A stretch of DNA of 64,000 bases from Jacaranda mimosifolia (taxonomy: Eukaryota; Streptophyta; Magnoliopsida; Lamiales; Bignoniaceae): NCBI GenBank assembly GCA_018894105.1, contig CM032127.1, positions 32,042,260 through 32,106,259 on the forward strand. The letters are read 5' to 3'. Under the pieces are notes generated by a model, which saw nothing but the letters and a program-made list of their open reading frames with translations, was not told the origin of the DNA and searched no databases. The position numbers and the translations under genes are program-made. Positions 23,511 through 34,978 of this stretch are shown here, in pieces (the stretch's first letter is position 1; each line of letters starts with the position of its first letter).

Positions 23511-23870
23511 CAAGGATTTCCTGGAATCGGTCATCATAGAATACATAGAAAATGCACTCACCTTTCATAATAACAAGCAGATCCCATCTTGGATCTCACA
23601 AACCTCCATGTCTAAGTAGCTCATACCTAATCTCAATCCAAAAGACTCACTAAGTAGTTAAGGAAGAGTCAAAGCCTAAAAACCTAAATACAAGGATTTC
23701 CTAGGATCAATCATCATAGAATATATAGGAAATGCACTCACCCTTCACAATAACAAGCAAATCCCATCTTGGATCTCACAGACCTCCATGTCTAAGTAGC
23801 TCATACCCAACCTCAACCCGAAAGACTCGCTAAGTAGTTAAGGTAGAGTCAAAGCATGAGAACCTAAACA
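23511..23870. repeat. 180-bp tandem duplication inside S2
   Basis: CAAGGATTTCCT at 23511 recurs at 23691, and the 180-base stretches match throughout (AGATCCCATCTTGGATCTCA, CATGTCTAAGTAGCTCATAC). Other LTRs of the family have this stretch once. Confidence 0.88.
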
Positions 23871-23951
23871 CAAGGTTACCATAGATCTTTAGGTCAAAGC
23901 ACTAATGATAGGCACTAGCATAAGCTGGAAAACTTGCCACTACCGACTTGC

Positions 23952-25852
23952 TATTAGAATAGTACCCCGCAAGCCAATTAGATTGGTGTTGTAAACTATT
24001 TCACTTGTGATATAATCATGATTGACTGATATTCTTTAAATGGCCATCTTCATCTTATGCACATATTTACCTCACTAGCATTTGGTTAAAGCCCTTGGAT
24101 CACACAATACTACAGGAATTGGTCACGCACTAGGTAGTGGTCATGAAATAAGTCTTACACGATCGTGATCCTAAATACTTCCAAGTCGTAGGATCTTTTG
24201 AGATAAAGGACATATAAGATCCGGATAGACTTGCACTAAGGATGCATTAATCTAAGGACTTGGATATTGCTCTATTTCATGAGCAATGCCATATGAGATA
24301 TGGGTGTATGTTAGTGGGTGCTGGCAAGCACTAAAGACATGCTCGAAGAATCCACTAGATAGTCGTAGTGGCAAGTCGGTAGTGGCAAGTTCTCCAGCTT
24401 ACGCTAGTACATATAATTAGTCCTTTAACCTAAGGATTCATTGTAACCTTGTATTGAGGTCCTCATGTGTTAACTCTTCCCTGGCCACATAGTAGGTTAT
24501 TCAGGTAGAGATTGGGTATGAGCTACTTAGATATAGAGGTTTATAAGATCCAATACGGTAGGATCCGACACCTTGTCATTATGAAGGGCGAGTACATCTT
24601 CTATGTATTCTATAATCATCGATTCCATGAAATCCTTGCCCAAGATAGTATGACAATTTAGAAAAGGAGTTTTACAAAGATGAGGTCATAAAGGGAATCG
24701 AACATTGAGACTAGAGATATAGAATCGAGGCTATTAGGGAGCCAACAAATATCTTGTCCTTGGCGTCTTTCGGGAGATAAGATACGGAAGGACCGTATTT
24801 GCATGGCACATGTATAGCTAGAATGGTTCTCCAAAAGCATTCATTTTGGCCAACTAGTTGGGCTCCATGGGCTTGAGGTTAGACATCAACCATGGAAATT
24901 GGACACTATTCAATTAATGGAGATTAATTGAATTTAGTCAGTTAGTTTAAATGAGCTTAAACTAAAGTGAATATTTGATATTCTTAAGTCACAAATAGTT
25001 GCGAGCCCATGTCCAAAGAATGGTAGAACCTAATAGGTCACACACAAAAGTCAATTGCATATCCTAAACAATGAAGGAAAATTTTCTATGAGTTAGAAAT
25101 ACTCCAACATGACCAATTGGAGGTAGACCGATTGACACAAATGTTGTGGTCATTTTTGGGTTAATCAATTTAATAGTTAAACTGATCTAATTAATTTAAC
25201 GAGTTAAATTAAGCCCAATTATTAAAGAGTTAATTATTTAGTGTCACATGACTATCAATTGGTCAAGTTAACTTAAGGGGTTAAGTTAACAATTTTTAGC
25301 TTAAAGTGTTAAGACAATTGACTTAAAGAGTTAAGTCAAGATAATTAATTAAATTAAAGGAGTTTAATTTAATTAAAATGGAGAATTATTTTAAGAGGGA
25401 AAATTCAAATCAAATGTTCATTTGGTGTAAATTAGAATTTATTTGGATGACATTTCATAACATGAAATAAAGATTCCAAATGAAATTTAAATTCACACAA
25501 AATTCAAATTCATATCAAGTGCCAACTTGCAATGCCAAGTTGGCAGTCGCCCCTTGAGGAAGGTGGCATCACACCATCCTCACTCTATACATAGATATAG
25601 AGGGAGATAGAGGCGGAAATCAAGATTTAAGTGTGAAGAATTAAATTATCTCCATTTTTCCCTCCAATCTTCAATGTTGCACCATGTGTTGAAGCTTCAT
25701 TTTACTTTCTCTCCTACCTCTGAATCAAGCCTTCATCATTGTGATTGTTCTCTATATTCTCCATCTCATACTGAGAAGAATAGGCTATAGCATTGGTGTG
25801 TGAATCTTAATGTTAAAGGCAAGGCATTGCTCGCCTTTGGAGACCCAGTTCT
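23952..25852 (+). repeat. R5 5' LTR, distal about 350 bases missing
   Basis: Starts TATTAGAATAGTACC (TG and one G decayed) and runs to GGAGACCCAGTTCT, where R6's LTR begins. One arm of the usual palindrome is lost at about 25560-25573. The TATA-like TCTATACATAG is at about 25582-25592. The corresponding part of R5's 3' LTR is 45477-46565 plus 48576-49383, about 1.9 kb, matching this length. Confidence 0.8.
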
Positions 25853-26160
25853 TGTTGGAATAATGCCTGGTAAGCGATAGGATTGGCCTTGTAAAGTTAT
25901 TTCCTTGAAAAACAATCTTGATTGATTAATATTCTTTATATGGCTATCTTCATCTTATGCTCTCTGTTACTTCACTTGCATTTGGATAAAGCCCTTAGAT
26001 CACTCTTGACCATGAGACTTGGTTTGATGATGATGGAATAAGTCTCACACAATCGTGATCTTAAATCTTCCAAGTCATAGGATCTTAAAAGACAGGGCAT
26101 CTAAGATTTGGATAGACTTGCTCTAACGATACATAAATCCAAGAATTGGATATTGTTCCA
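25574..26160 (+). repeat. Left copy of a ~590-bp direct duplication
   Basis: This stretch spans the end of R5's truncated LTR and the start of R6's LTR. It recurs at 37438-38029 with the same R5/R6 junction, and the two copies bracket S3 with R7 inside. By eye they are roughly 90% alike, with most differences C/T or G/A. Confidence 0.85.
25853..26160 (+). repeat. R6 LTR fragment (left copy)
   Basis: Starts TGTTGGAATAATGCCTGG and matches the first 308 bases of the LTR at 37722, including the same upstream neighbour CCCAGTTCT. It is cut by the start of minus LTR S3 at 26161. Confidence 0.85.
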
Positions 26161-27520
26161 TGAAGGTAAGAGTAGCATTAGAATCCATAAATCAAAACTT
26201 TGTAATGTTGAAAATAACTAAGTTACTCAAGCAACCAAGGATCTAGTCATGCTATAGATTTGGATTAGGAAGAAGAATTACCTCTTGTATCTCAAAATAA
26301 GGAGAAAATCAACTGTCTCTCTCAGATCCAGAAACTGTCTGGAATCAGCTTAGCAAAAAGACGGCAACTTTTACCCTAGTTACACACTAAATAATCTACT
26401 ATAAAAAATTGGAGCAGAAAAGCCTCCTGGATTGCTCCAAAAAAATTCGCCAATCTTGAGCTACTGCAGTGGATCTCCAAAAATCCGCAAGTCAAACGTC
26501 TTACCTCTACTGATATGATCCACACCCCAATCACTCTTCCAATTTTCCTCACTAGAAGCTGGAGTTAGGGAGGAGAAAATGAGGTAGAGGAGGCTAATTT
26601 TCAGGTTGGGAAGAAGAAAGAATGCAAAGCTTAACACATGATGCAATGCATAGAGAAAGAGAGTTTTGGAGGGAATGCAAAGAATCTAATCTTCACACTT
26701 TTCAGCAATGTATATTTTTAAATTTGCTCACCCTCTGCATCTATATATGGAGGGTGGAAGGTGTGATGCTAGTTGGCATCACACCTTCCTCAAGGTGACC
26801 GCACAAGTGGCATGCCAAGTTGGCAACTTCAAATTCAAGTCTCACTTGAATTTCATGTGCATTTCAATTACATTTGGAATCTAATTCCAAATTAATTAAG
26901 TTTCCAATTTAAATGAACACTTCATTTAAATTTTCCCTCCAAAAAGTTTTCTTCCCATTAATTAAACTAAACACTTTAATTTAATTAATTATTCTTTGAT
27001 TTAACTCTTAAATCAAACTAGCCTAACTCTTAAGCTTAAACTAGTCAACTTAACTCTTTAAGTCAACTTGACCAATTGATGGTCAGTAGGGCACCATATA
27101 ATTAAATCCTTAATTATTGATCTAATTTAACTCTTTAAATCAGTTGATTAATTTAACAAGATTAAGCCAAAATTGACCGTTAAATTGGTTCCTTGAAAAT
27201 CGATCACCAAAGGGTGAATATTTCTAACATTTAGAAAATTGATCTACCAATTTTGGAAACTAATTGGTTTTGTGTGTGATCCAATAGGTTCTACCATTCA
27301 TTGGACATGGGCTCACAACTCTTTGTGACTTTTGAATATTGTATATTCATTTTAGTTTAAAACTCATTTTAAACTAATCGACTCAATTTAATTAATCTCA
27401 TTAATTGAAGAGTACCCAATCTCCATGGTCGATGTTCAACCTCAAGGCCATAGAGCCCAACTAATTGGCCTAAATGAATATTCTGGATAACCATCATAGC
27501 TCTACACGTACCATGCAAAT

Positions 27521-29755
27521 TGAAGGCAAGAGTAGCGTTAGGATCTATAAATGAAAACTTCATAAGCTTGAAAATAACTAAGCTACTTAAGCATCCAGGG
27601 ATCTATTCATGCTATAGTTCTAAATTAGGATGAATAATTACCGCTTGTAGCTCAAAACAAGGAGAAGATCAACTATCTCTCTCGGATCCAGAAATTATCT
27701 AGAATCGGCATAGCAAAAAGTCGACAACCTTTGCCATGGATATACTGCTCCAAAAATCACCAAATTAAATTTAGAACACCTGCACACACAAAGGAAGCAA
27801 TTATAAAAATATTGGAGCAAAAATCCTTCTGGATCACTCCAAAAACATTCGCCCACCAGAAGCTACTGCATGTGGGTCTCCAAAACCGAGCAAGTCAAGT
27901 GCCTTGCCTCTATTGATATGATCCACACACGAAAAAATCTTCCGATTTCCCCTCACTAGAAGCTGGAGTAAGATAGGAGAAAATGAAGTAGAGGAGGCTG
28001 ATTTTCAATTTGGGAAGAAGAAGGAATGCAAAGCTCAACACATGAAGCAATGCATGGAGTGAAAGTTTTGGAGGAAATGCAAAGAATCTAATCTTCACAC
28101 TTTTCAGCAATGTATATTTTTGAATTTGCTTTCACTCTATATCTATATATAGAGGGTAGAAGGTGTGGTGCTAGTTGGCATCACACCTTCCTCAAGGTGA
28201 CCGCCCAAGTGGCATGCCAAGTTGGCAAATTCAAATTCAAGTCTTACTTGAATTTCAAGTGCATTTCAATTTCCTTTGGAATCTAATTCCAAATTAATTA
28301 AGATGCTAATTTAAATGAACACTTTATTTAAATTTTCCCTCCAAAAATTATTATTCCCATTAATTAAATTAAATGCTTTAATTTAATTAATTAACCTTTG
28401 ATTTAACTCTTAAATCAAACAAGCTTAACTCTTAAGCAGAAATTAGTCAACTTAATTCTTTAAGTCAACTTGACCAATTGATGGTCAATAGGGTACCAAA
28501 TAATTAATTCCTTAATTATTGGTCTAATTTAAATCTTTAAATTAGTTGATTAATTTAACACTTAAATTAATCAAGCCAAAATTGACCGTTAAATTGGTTT
28601 CTTGAAAATCGGCACCAAAGGGTGAATATTTCTAACATTTAGAAAGTTTCTCTACCAATTTTGGAAGCTAATTGGTTTTGTGTGTGACCCATTAGGTTCT
28701 ACCATTTATGGGAATGGGTTCACAACTCTTTGTAACTTTTGAATATCTTATATTTATTTTAGTTTAAAACTCTTTTTAAATTAATCAAGTCAATTCAATT
28801 AATCTCATTAATTGAAGAGTACCTAATCTCCATGGTCAATGTCCGACCTCAAGCACATGGAGCCCAACTAAATGGCTGAAATGAATGTTTTGGAGAACCA
28901 TCATAGCTCTATGTGTGCCGTGCAAATACGGTCTTTCTGTCTCCTATCTCTTAAAAGATACATAGGGCAAGATATTTGCTAGCTTTCTAATAGCTTCGAT
29001 ACTATGTCTCTATTCTCAATGTTCGATTGCCTTGCATGACCTCAGCTTTGGAAAAGTCTTTTTTGCAAATTGTCACACCACATTGCGCAAGCATTTCTTG
29101 GAATTGATCATTATAGAACACATAGGAGATGCACTCGCCTTTCATAAAACCAAGGAGTCGGATTCCATCTTGAATCTCACAAACCTCCATGCCAAGTAGC
29201 TCATACCAAACCTCAACCCAAAAGACTCGCTAAGTGGTCAAGGAAGAGTTAAAGCATGAGGACTGGACACAAGGTTACCATGGATTCTTAGGTTAGAGGA
29301 CTAATAATATGCACTAGCGTAAGTGGGAGAATTAACCACTACCGACTTGCCACTAAGGCTATCTAGTGGATTCTCCGGAGGGTCTTCAGTACCTTATTCT
29401 CAATAAGCACCCACCAACATGCACCTGTATCTCATACAGATTGCTCATGGAATGGAGTAATATCCAACTCTTAGATTATGCTCTTTAGTGCAATCCAGAT
29501 CTTAGATGCCTTATCTCCAAAGATCCTATGACTTGAAAGATTTAATATCACGATCGTGTAAGACTTATTCCATGGTCATCAAACCAAGTCCCGTAGTCAT
29601 GTGTGATCTAAGGACTTCATCCAAATGTAAATGAAGTAATATGAAGTATAAGATGAAGATGGCCATATAAAGAATATCATTCAATGAAGATTGTTTTACA
29701 AGGAAATAGCTCTCACAAGACCAATTTGATTGGCTTGCCAGGCACTATTCTAACA
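27521..29755 (-). repeat. R7 3' LTR
   Basis: 2,235 bases, from TGAAGGCAAGAGTAGC to GGCACTATTCTAACA (plus strand). Palindrome at 28162-28187 and the TATA palindrome at about 28134-28156. The donor-like site is decayed here (ATTACCGC on the plus strand at about 27640). Confidence 0.92.
28134..28187 (-). promoter_or_regulatory. R7 3' LTR palindrome and TATA region
   Basis: On the minus strand the inverted repeat (28187-28162) comes first and the self-complementary CCCTCTATATATAGATATAG run follows. Confidence 0.5.
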
Positions 29756-29771
29756 ATCTCCCACTTGCCCT
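29756..29771 (-). other. R7 polypurine tract
   Basis: Minus strand AGGGCAAGTGGGAGAT immediately before the 3' LTR. Confidence 0.85.
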
Positions 29772-30470
29772 AAAGCCAATACCCATGGCCTTGAGACCCA
29801 TCTTCTCAAGATGTTCTTCAAAGACCTTTTGCGTTAAGGGTTTGGTTAGTAGATCTGCTATATTCTCTTCCGAGGCAACTCTCTCCACGCAGATGTTGCC
29901 TCTATCAATGATCTCCTAGATCAAATGATATCGCCTCAAAATGTGCTTGGATTTCTGATGAGATCTTGGCTCTTTAGCTTGCGCTACCGCCCCGGTGTTG
30001 TCACAGAAGACAACAACTAGCTCAGCAATGTTAGGCACAACATTGAACTCTTGAATGAAGTTTTTCATCCAAACACCTTCCTTGGCAACTTTCGAAGCTA
30101 TAATATATTCTACTTTAGTGGTGGAATCAACCATGGTGTCTTGTTTGGAACTCTTCCAACTCACCGCGTTGCCATTGAGGCAAAATATGAATCCAAAAGT
30201 GGATTTGAGGTCATCTATATTGGATTGGAAACTTGAATCCAGAAACCTCTCTAGTTTCAATTCTCCATTGCCGTATACTAAAAATAAGTCCTTAGTACTT
30301 CTCAAGTACTTAAGGATTGCTTTCACAGCTATCCAGTGACTCTCGCCAGGATTGGATTGGAACCTACTCGTAACACTTAGTGAGTGTGCCACATCCGATA
30401 TTGTACATTGAACTACATACATTATGCTACCAATGGCGGAGACATAAGGTATGTGAGACATCCTTCATTT
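29772..30470 (-). pseudogene. R7 RNase H remnant
   Basis: 30461-29916 is open for 181 aa: MSHIPYVSAIGSIMYVVQC, the YGNGELKLERFLDSSF and DDLKSTFGFIFCLN blocks, a VEYIIAS motif in place of the usual AEYIA, then FCDNTGAVAQAKEPRSHQ and SKHILRRYHLI. A stop follows. The remaining codons to the purine tract encode the ENIADLLTKPLTQKVFEEH block. This RNase H is nearly full length and close to functional in appearance, but it is separated from RT by stops. Confidence 0.87.
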
Positions 30471-31470
30471 CTCTTTCTCAGTCTGAGGGGCTATAGACTT
30501 TGAGAGACAAATGCCATGTCCCATGGGAAGGAATCCTTTCTTGGATTTTCCATACTAAACCTCTTTCGTATCTTGTCAATGTACGGGGTCAGGGATAGCC
30601 TTAGCATCATCTTAGACCTATATCTATAGATACATATTCCTAATACGTAGGATGCTTCTCCCAAATCCTTTGTGGAGAATTATGTAGATAACCATCCTTT
30701 AGTACACTCTAACATTCCTACCTCATTCCCAATGAGAAGGATATCATCGACATAAAGCATAATAAACTATACTGAACTCTCGCTAGCCTTCTTGTACACA
30801 CATGGTTCATACACATTTTTGGCAAAGCCAAACGATTTGACCATTTTGTTAAAATGTGTGTTCCAACTTCAGGATGTTTGTTTGAGTCCATAAATAGATC
30901 TCTGGAGTTTGCAAACCTTTTACTCACTCCCTTTGGATATAAAACCTTGTGGTTGTTCCATATATATTTCTTCTTCAATGTCAACATTAAGGAATGTGTT
31001 TTTCACATCCATTTGCCATGTGTTATAGTCATAATATGCGGCTATGGCAAGTAGACTCCGAATGGACTTAGGCATAGCGACCGGTGAAAAAGTTTTCTCA
31101 AAATTAATATTGGGTCTTTAAATGTAACCCTTTGCCACTAGTCGCGCCTTAAAAGTCACTACTTCTCCATCTACTCCAAGCTTTTGCTTATAGATCCACT
31201 TGCAACCAACGGGAACTATTCCCTTTGGTGGATCTACCAAAGTCCATACTTTATTTGAGTACATAGAGTTCATTTTGGATCTCACGGCTTCAAGCCAACA
31301 TCCCAAATCTATGTCCAACATAGTTTCCTCATAAGTCTTTGGATTATCATCCAATTGGCCCATCTCATGAAGGAATCTGAACCTTTCGGGTTGCTTCTTA
31401 ATTCGGTCCAACCTACGTAAAGGTTGTGTACAAGGCTTTACTTGCTCGCGTGTTTCCACCACTTGTGGGA
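30471..31470 (-). pseudogene. R7 reverse transcriptase remnant
   Basis: 31462-31118 is open for 114 aa with ERFRFLHEMGQLDDNPKTYE, KVWTLVDPPKGIVPVGCKW and ARLVAKGY, ended by a stop where other copies have Gln. The catalytic YVDD is intact at 30754-30743. The connection block (YVLGI-like, about 30660-30600) leads into RNase H. The element is interrupted mainly by point stops. Confidence 0.87.
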
Positions 31471-32420
31471 TTTCATGATCATCTTGAACTTCATCAAGTT
31501 CAACAACAAAGCTATTTCTATCTAATAGAAATTATTTTTCCAAAAAGTAGGCATTCCTCGAGACAAACACCTTTTGTTCCGAGGGATCATAAAAGTTGTA
31601 ACCCATAGACTCTCTAAGGTATCCCATAAACTTGCACAAGATGGATCTACTATTCAACTTATCTCCCACTGTGCGTCTCATGTACGTGGGAGATCCCTAA
31701 ACTTTAAGATAATGGTAAGAGGGTACTTTGCCATGCTATATCTCATATGGTGTTTTAGGCACCGACTTTGAAGGTACTATATTTAGTAGCTTCGCTGTTG
31801 TTTGTAAGGCGTATCCCTAAAAGGATATTGGCACATTGGAAAAACTCATCATGGAGCATACCATGTCCAACAAGGTACGATTTCTCCTTTCGGCTACTCC
31901 ATTGAGTTGGGGTGTATTGGGTGGAGTCCATTGAGAGAGAATCCCATTTGCTTTTAGATAATCCAAGAACTCAATGTTCAAGTATTCTTCCACTCGATCC
32001 GATAGAAGAGCTTTGATATTTAGCCCCGATTGCTTTTCTACTTCATTCCTATACTCTTTGAACTTTTCAAAGGCTTTGGACTTCTTCTTCATAAGAAACA
32101 CGTGTCCGTAGCGACTAAAGTCATCGGTGAAGGTGATGAAGTAGGAATAGCCTATTCTCCCACTAACTCTTAGTGGTCCACAAACATCCGTATGGATCAA
32201 ATCCACAAGACTTGTGGAGCACTCCGTTTGTCCTACAAAAGGAGCTTTGGTCATTTTTCCCTTTAAACAAGATTCACAGGTAAGAAGATCCTCAATGTCA
32301 CTAACATTTAGTGCTTTGAGAGCTTTTAACTTGTTTATCCTATTCTTAGAGATATGACCAAGTCTTGCATGCTAAAGAATGGCATCTTCTTGAATATCTA
32401 ATTTTCTTTTACTTGATTGA
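31471..32420 (-). pseudogene. R7 integrase remnant
   Basis: 32254-31817 (145 aa) is the core: IHTDVCGPLRVSGR with the first Asp, DDFSRYGHVFLMK, LLSDRVEEYLNIEF with the second Asp, and NGVAERRNRTLLD with the Glu. All three acidic residues of the DDE triad are present. Upstream, 32400-32255 has the HHCC region with the Trp-His changed by a stop (GCATGCTAA on the plus strand at about 32365) and CESC kept. Downstream to about 31500 is the C-terminal part with stops. Confidence 0.87.
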
Positions 32421-32508
32421 ATGTGCATCAGTGAGGTTTGAGAATTAAGTATGTACAATCCATTTATTAATGTACCTTGAGAAATTAAAGAACTATTCTT
32501 TAATGCCT

Positions 32509-33637
32509 TCAATTTCCCATTCGATGTGGAAAAATCAAATCCTTCATTATTAAGAACGGGAATTGAAATAATGTTCTTAACAAGGTAGGGTACATATAAA
32601 CTAGATCAAGTACAATGCAAGCATTCCCCAAGTCTAACTTGATAACGCCTTGGAAAGAAGCCGCAACTCTTACTCTACTTCCTAGGAGGATTATATCCCC
32701 TTCCCAAAAACTCTTTCTTCTTTCCATCCCCTGTAATGAATTACAACAGTGAGAACCGCATGCAGTATCAAATACCCATGTGGAAGACTTAGTTGTTATG
32801 TGCACTTCAATAAAGTACATACCCTTCTCAAGGGTTGCAAGGAAGACTTTGCAATTTCTTTTCCAATGCCCATTTTCACCACAGTGGAAATAATTAGCTT
32901 TAGTTTTAACCTTTCTCTTAACCCTCCCGGAACTTTTCTTGGGTTGCTTCCCTTTCGAGGAATAACTCTTTTTCCTTTTACCTCTCTTTCTATGAACCTT
33001 AGGGCCTTTCGACTTGAAGGAGGATGCAAGCATAAGGGGCTTTTCCTTTCTCATAGTTGTCTCCATGGTCACAAACATATTGCTCAATTCATTAATCATA
33101 ACATCTTACTTGGACATATTGAAGTTCATAACGAAATGATCATATGATGATGGTAATAATTGTAGGATCAAATCCATGTAAAGGTCGTTGTCCATGACCA
33201 CATCCAACTGTCCAAGCTTCTCGATGAGTCTAATCATCTTGAGGCCATGATCATGGACGTTAGACCCTTCACTCATCCTTACCCTAAAGAGCTCTTTAAG
33301 CAAAGTGAACCTTTCATGTCTACTTTGTACACCATATAACTCTTGTAAGTGTATATAGATATTTCGAGCATGTTTCATGTGCTCATGAGTCTTTTGGAGC
33401 TCATTGGACATGGATGACATCATGACACACCTCACTTGTAGATCATCATCTACAAATTTAGTGAACATTTCATGTTGTGTGTTGGTAGCATCAACACCAA
33501 GTGTGTCCACAAGACTTTGATCAAGGACATAAGTCTGCTTTTTAGAGTCAAGAATGATTTTAATGTTCCTTAACCAATCTTGGAAATTTGGCCCAGTAAT
33601 TGGTTTCCAAAATGCTTGCGAGTGGATTTTTAGCCAT
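32509..33637 (-). pseudogene. R7 gag-protease remnant
   Basis: The start MAKNPLASILETN at 33637 matches the family. A frameshift near 33600 and a stop at about 33106-33104 break Gag. 33510-33106 (134 aa) is the Gag core, and 33099-32509 (196 aa) runs without a break from the basic tail through the zinc knuckle into protease. The knuckle reads YFHCGENGHWKRNC, with Tyr where the first Cys is expected. The protease site is WVFDTACGSH. This open frame shows that gag and protease were one continuous frame, as in most plant copia elements. Confidence 0.88.
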
Positions 33638-34963
33638 TTTTTATTGAATATTTAAAAAATCTACAAGAGGCGAAATAAGTAATTAATAGGATACGGAAAG
33701 CATAAATAAGTAAATAAGTAAATGCACCTAGCATACTCCTAGGGTAGGATGACCATGAGCCTAACCAAGTGGTGTATTTAGAGCTAAAGGTGCACCACCT
33801 AATTGATTTTAGGTGGGTTGATTAAATCTAGCTATTACATGATTGTATCCCATACATTCATGGGGCTTCAAAAGTCTCCATGCCTCCATTGCCTCTATTG
33901 CTCCATGTAACTTTTACATGAATAGGAAATCCTCACTTCTAGTGATTCTACTCTCATAACAATTACAAGGTAGAAAATAAGAGGCATACAAGCCTCAATT
34001 TAATACAACCCATTTCAACAACTTGAAACAATTAAAATGAATATTAAAGGCTCATGATCATCCCCATTCATTCATCATCCATTCAATAATTAAATAAACA
34101 ATAAGTAAATCTGGAATTAACAATTAATTCCATCAATTAAATGCTTATCTCAAAAACAAATAATTGAACAAGCATAACATTTATTCCATTATTGGAAGAT
34201 GAACTTTAACCAATTTTCAAAGGCATTCAAAAATGTCAAACATAATTTTGAGAACTTGCAAAATGCTTTTGCATCTATCATGTGTGGTGCAAAAATATTT
34301 TAAGCACAAAAGAAATTGGAAAAATTACTCAAAATTCACCAAAACCACAAAACATAGGGAACCACCTAGCCTGGGCACACAGCTGGGTAGACCGCACGCA
34401 CAGCGTGTGCGCAGCACCTGGCCAGTGCCTTGCTACTGCTTGGCAGCTCTCTATTTTGGGGCTTCCAAGTGAATCAAGTCGCTTTTCCACGCAACTTTCA
34501 TGCAACAATAGTTTTAGTACATGTTCACAACACTTAAACACACATTATAGATGAATTTCCAGATTTAGAACCTCTATTAAAAAAGGAAATTCAAGTGCTC
34601 AATCATGCCTTCAAAAATTAGAGAAAGCTAGAATTAAATTTTTCAAAAACTTCCAATACAACTCCAATCAAATTGGATCCAAAAATGACCAAAACTCTTT
34701 TGATCATATATCAACATGCTCACCATATAACATCAATAAATGCTAAATCAACACTCAACATTTATCACTATGAATTGAAACATACTAAAACATAAATCAA
34801 CACTTAAATCACATAATAACATGCTATTAATTCATCAAACAATAGAGCCACAAGCATCATCATCCAAACACTCCAATCCATGGCTTGAATCAAGTGTTTG
34901 GTGATATTGATCAATTCATCACATGAATCAATCAAACAATAATCCAAAACATAACATGAAAAT
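33638..34963 (-). other. R7 leader (1.33 kb, shorter than in other copies)
   Basis: From PBS to gag. It has the GC-rich island at 34361-34450, about 515-600 nt after the PBS, and an acceptor-like tract TTTCGCCTCTTGTAG (AG at 33662-33661) 24 nt before the ATG. About 500-600 bases are missing compared with R4 and R9: the leader goes from the stretch near 33690 directly to the CCTAGCATACTCC block. Confidence 0.78.
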
Positions 34964-34976
34964 GGCTCCAATACCA
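34964..34976 (-). other. R7 primer binding site
   Basis: Minus strand TGGTATTGGAGCC, one or two changes from the canonical TGGTATCAGAGCC, two bases from the LTR. Confidence 0.88.
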
Positions 34977-34978
34977 CT

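Noticed and set aside
23490..23900. Repeated block in S2 as a CRISPR-like or satellite array
   Set aside because: Only two copies of 180 bp, both plain LTR sequence; no array.
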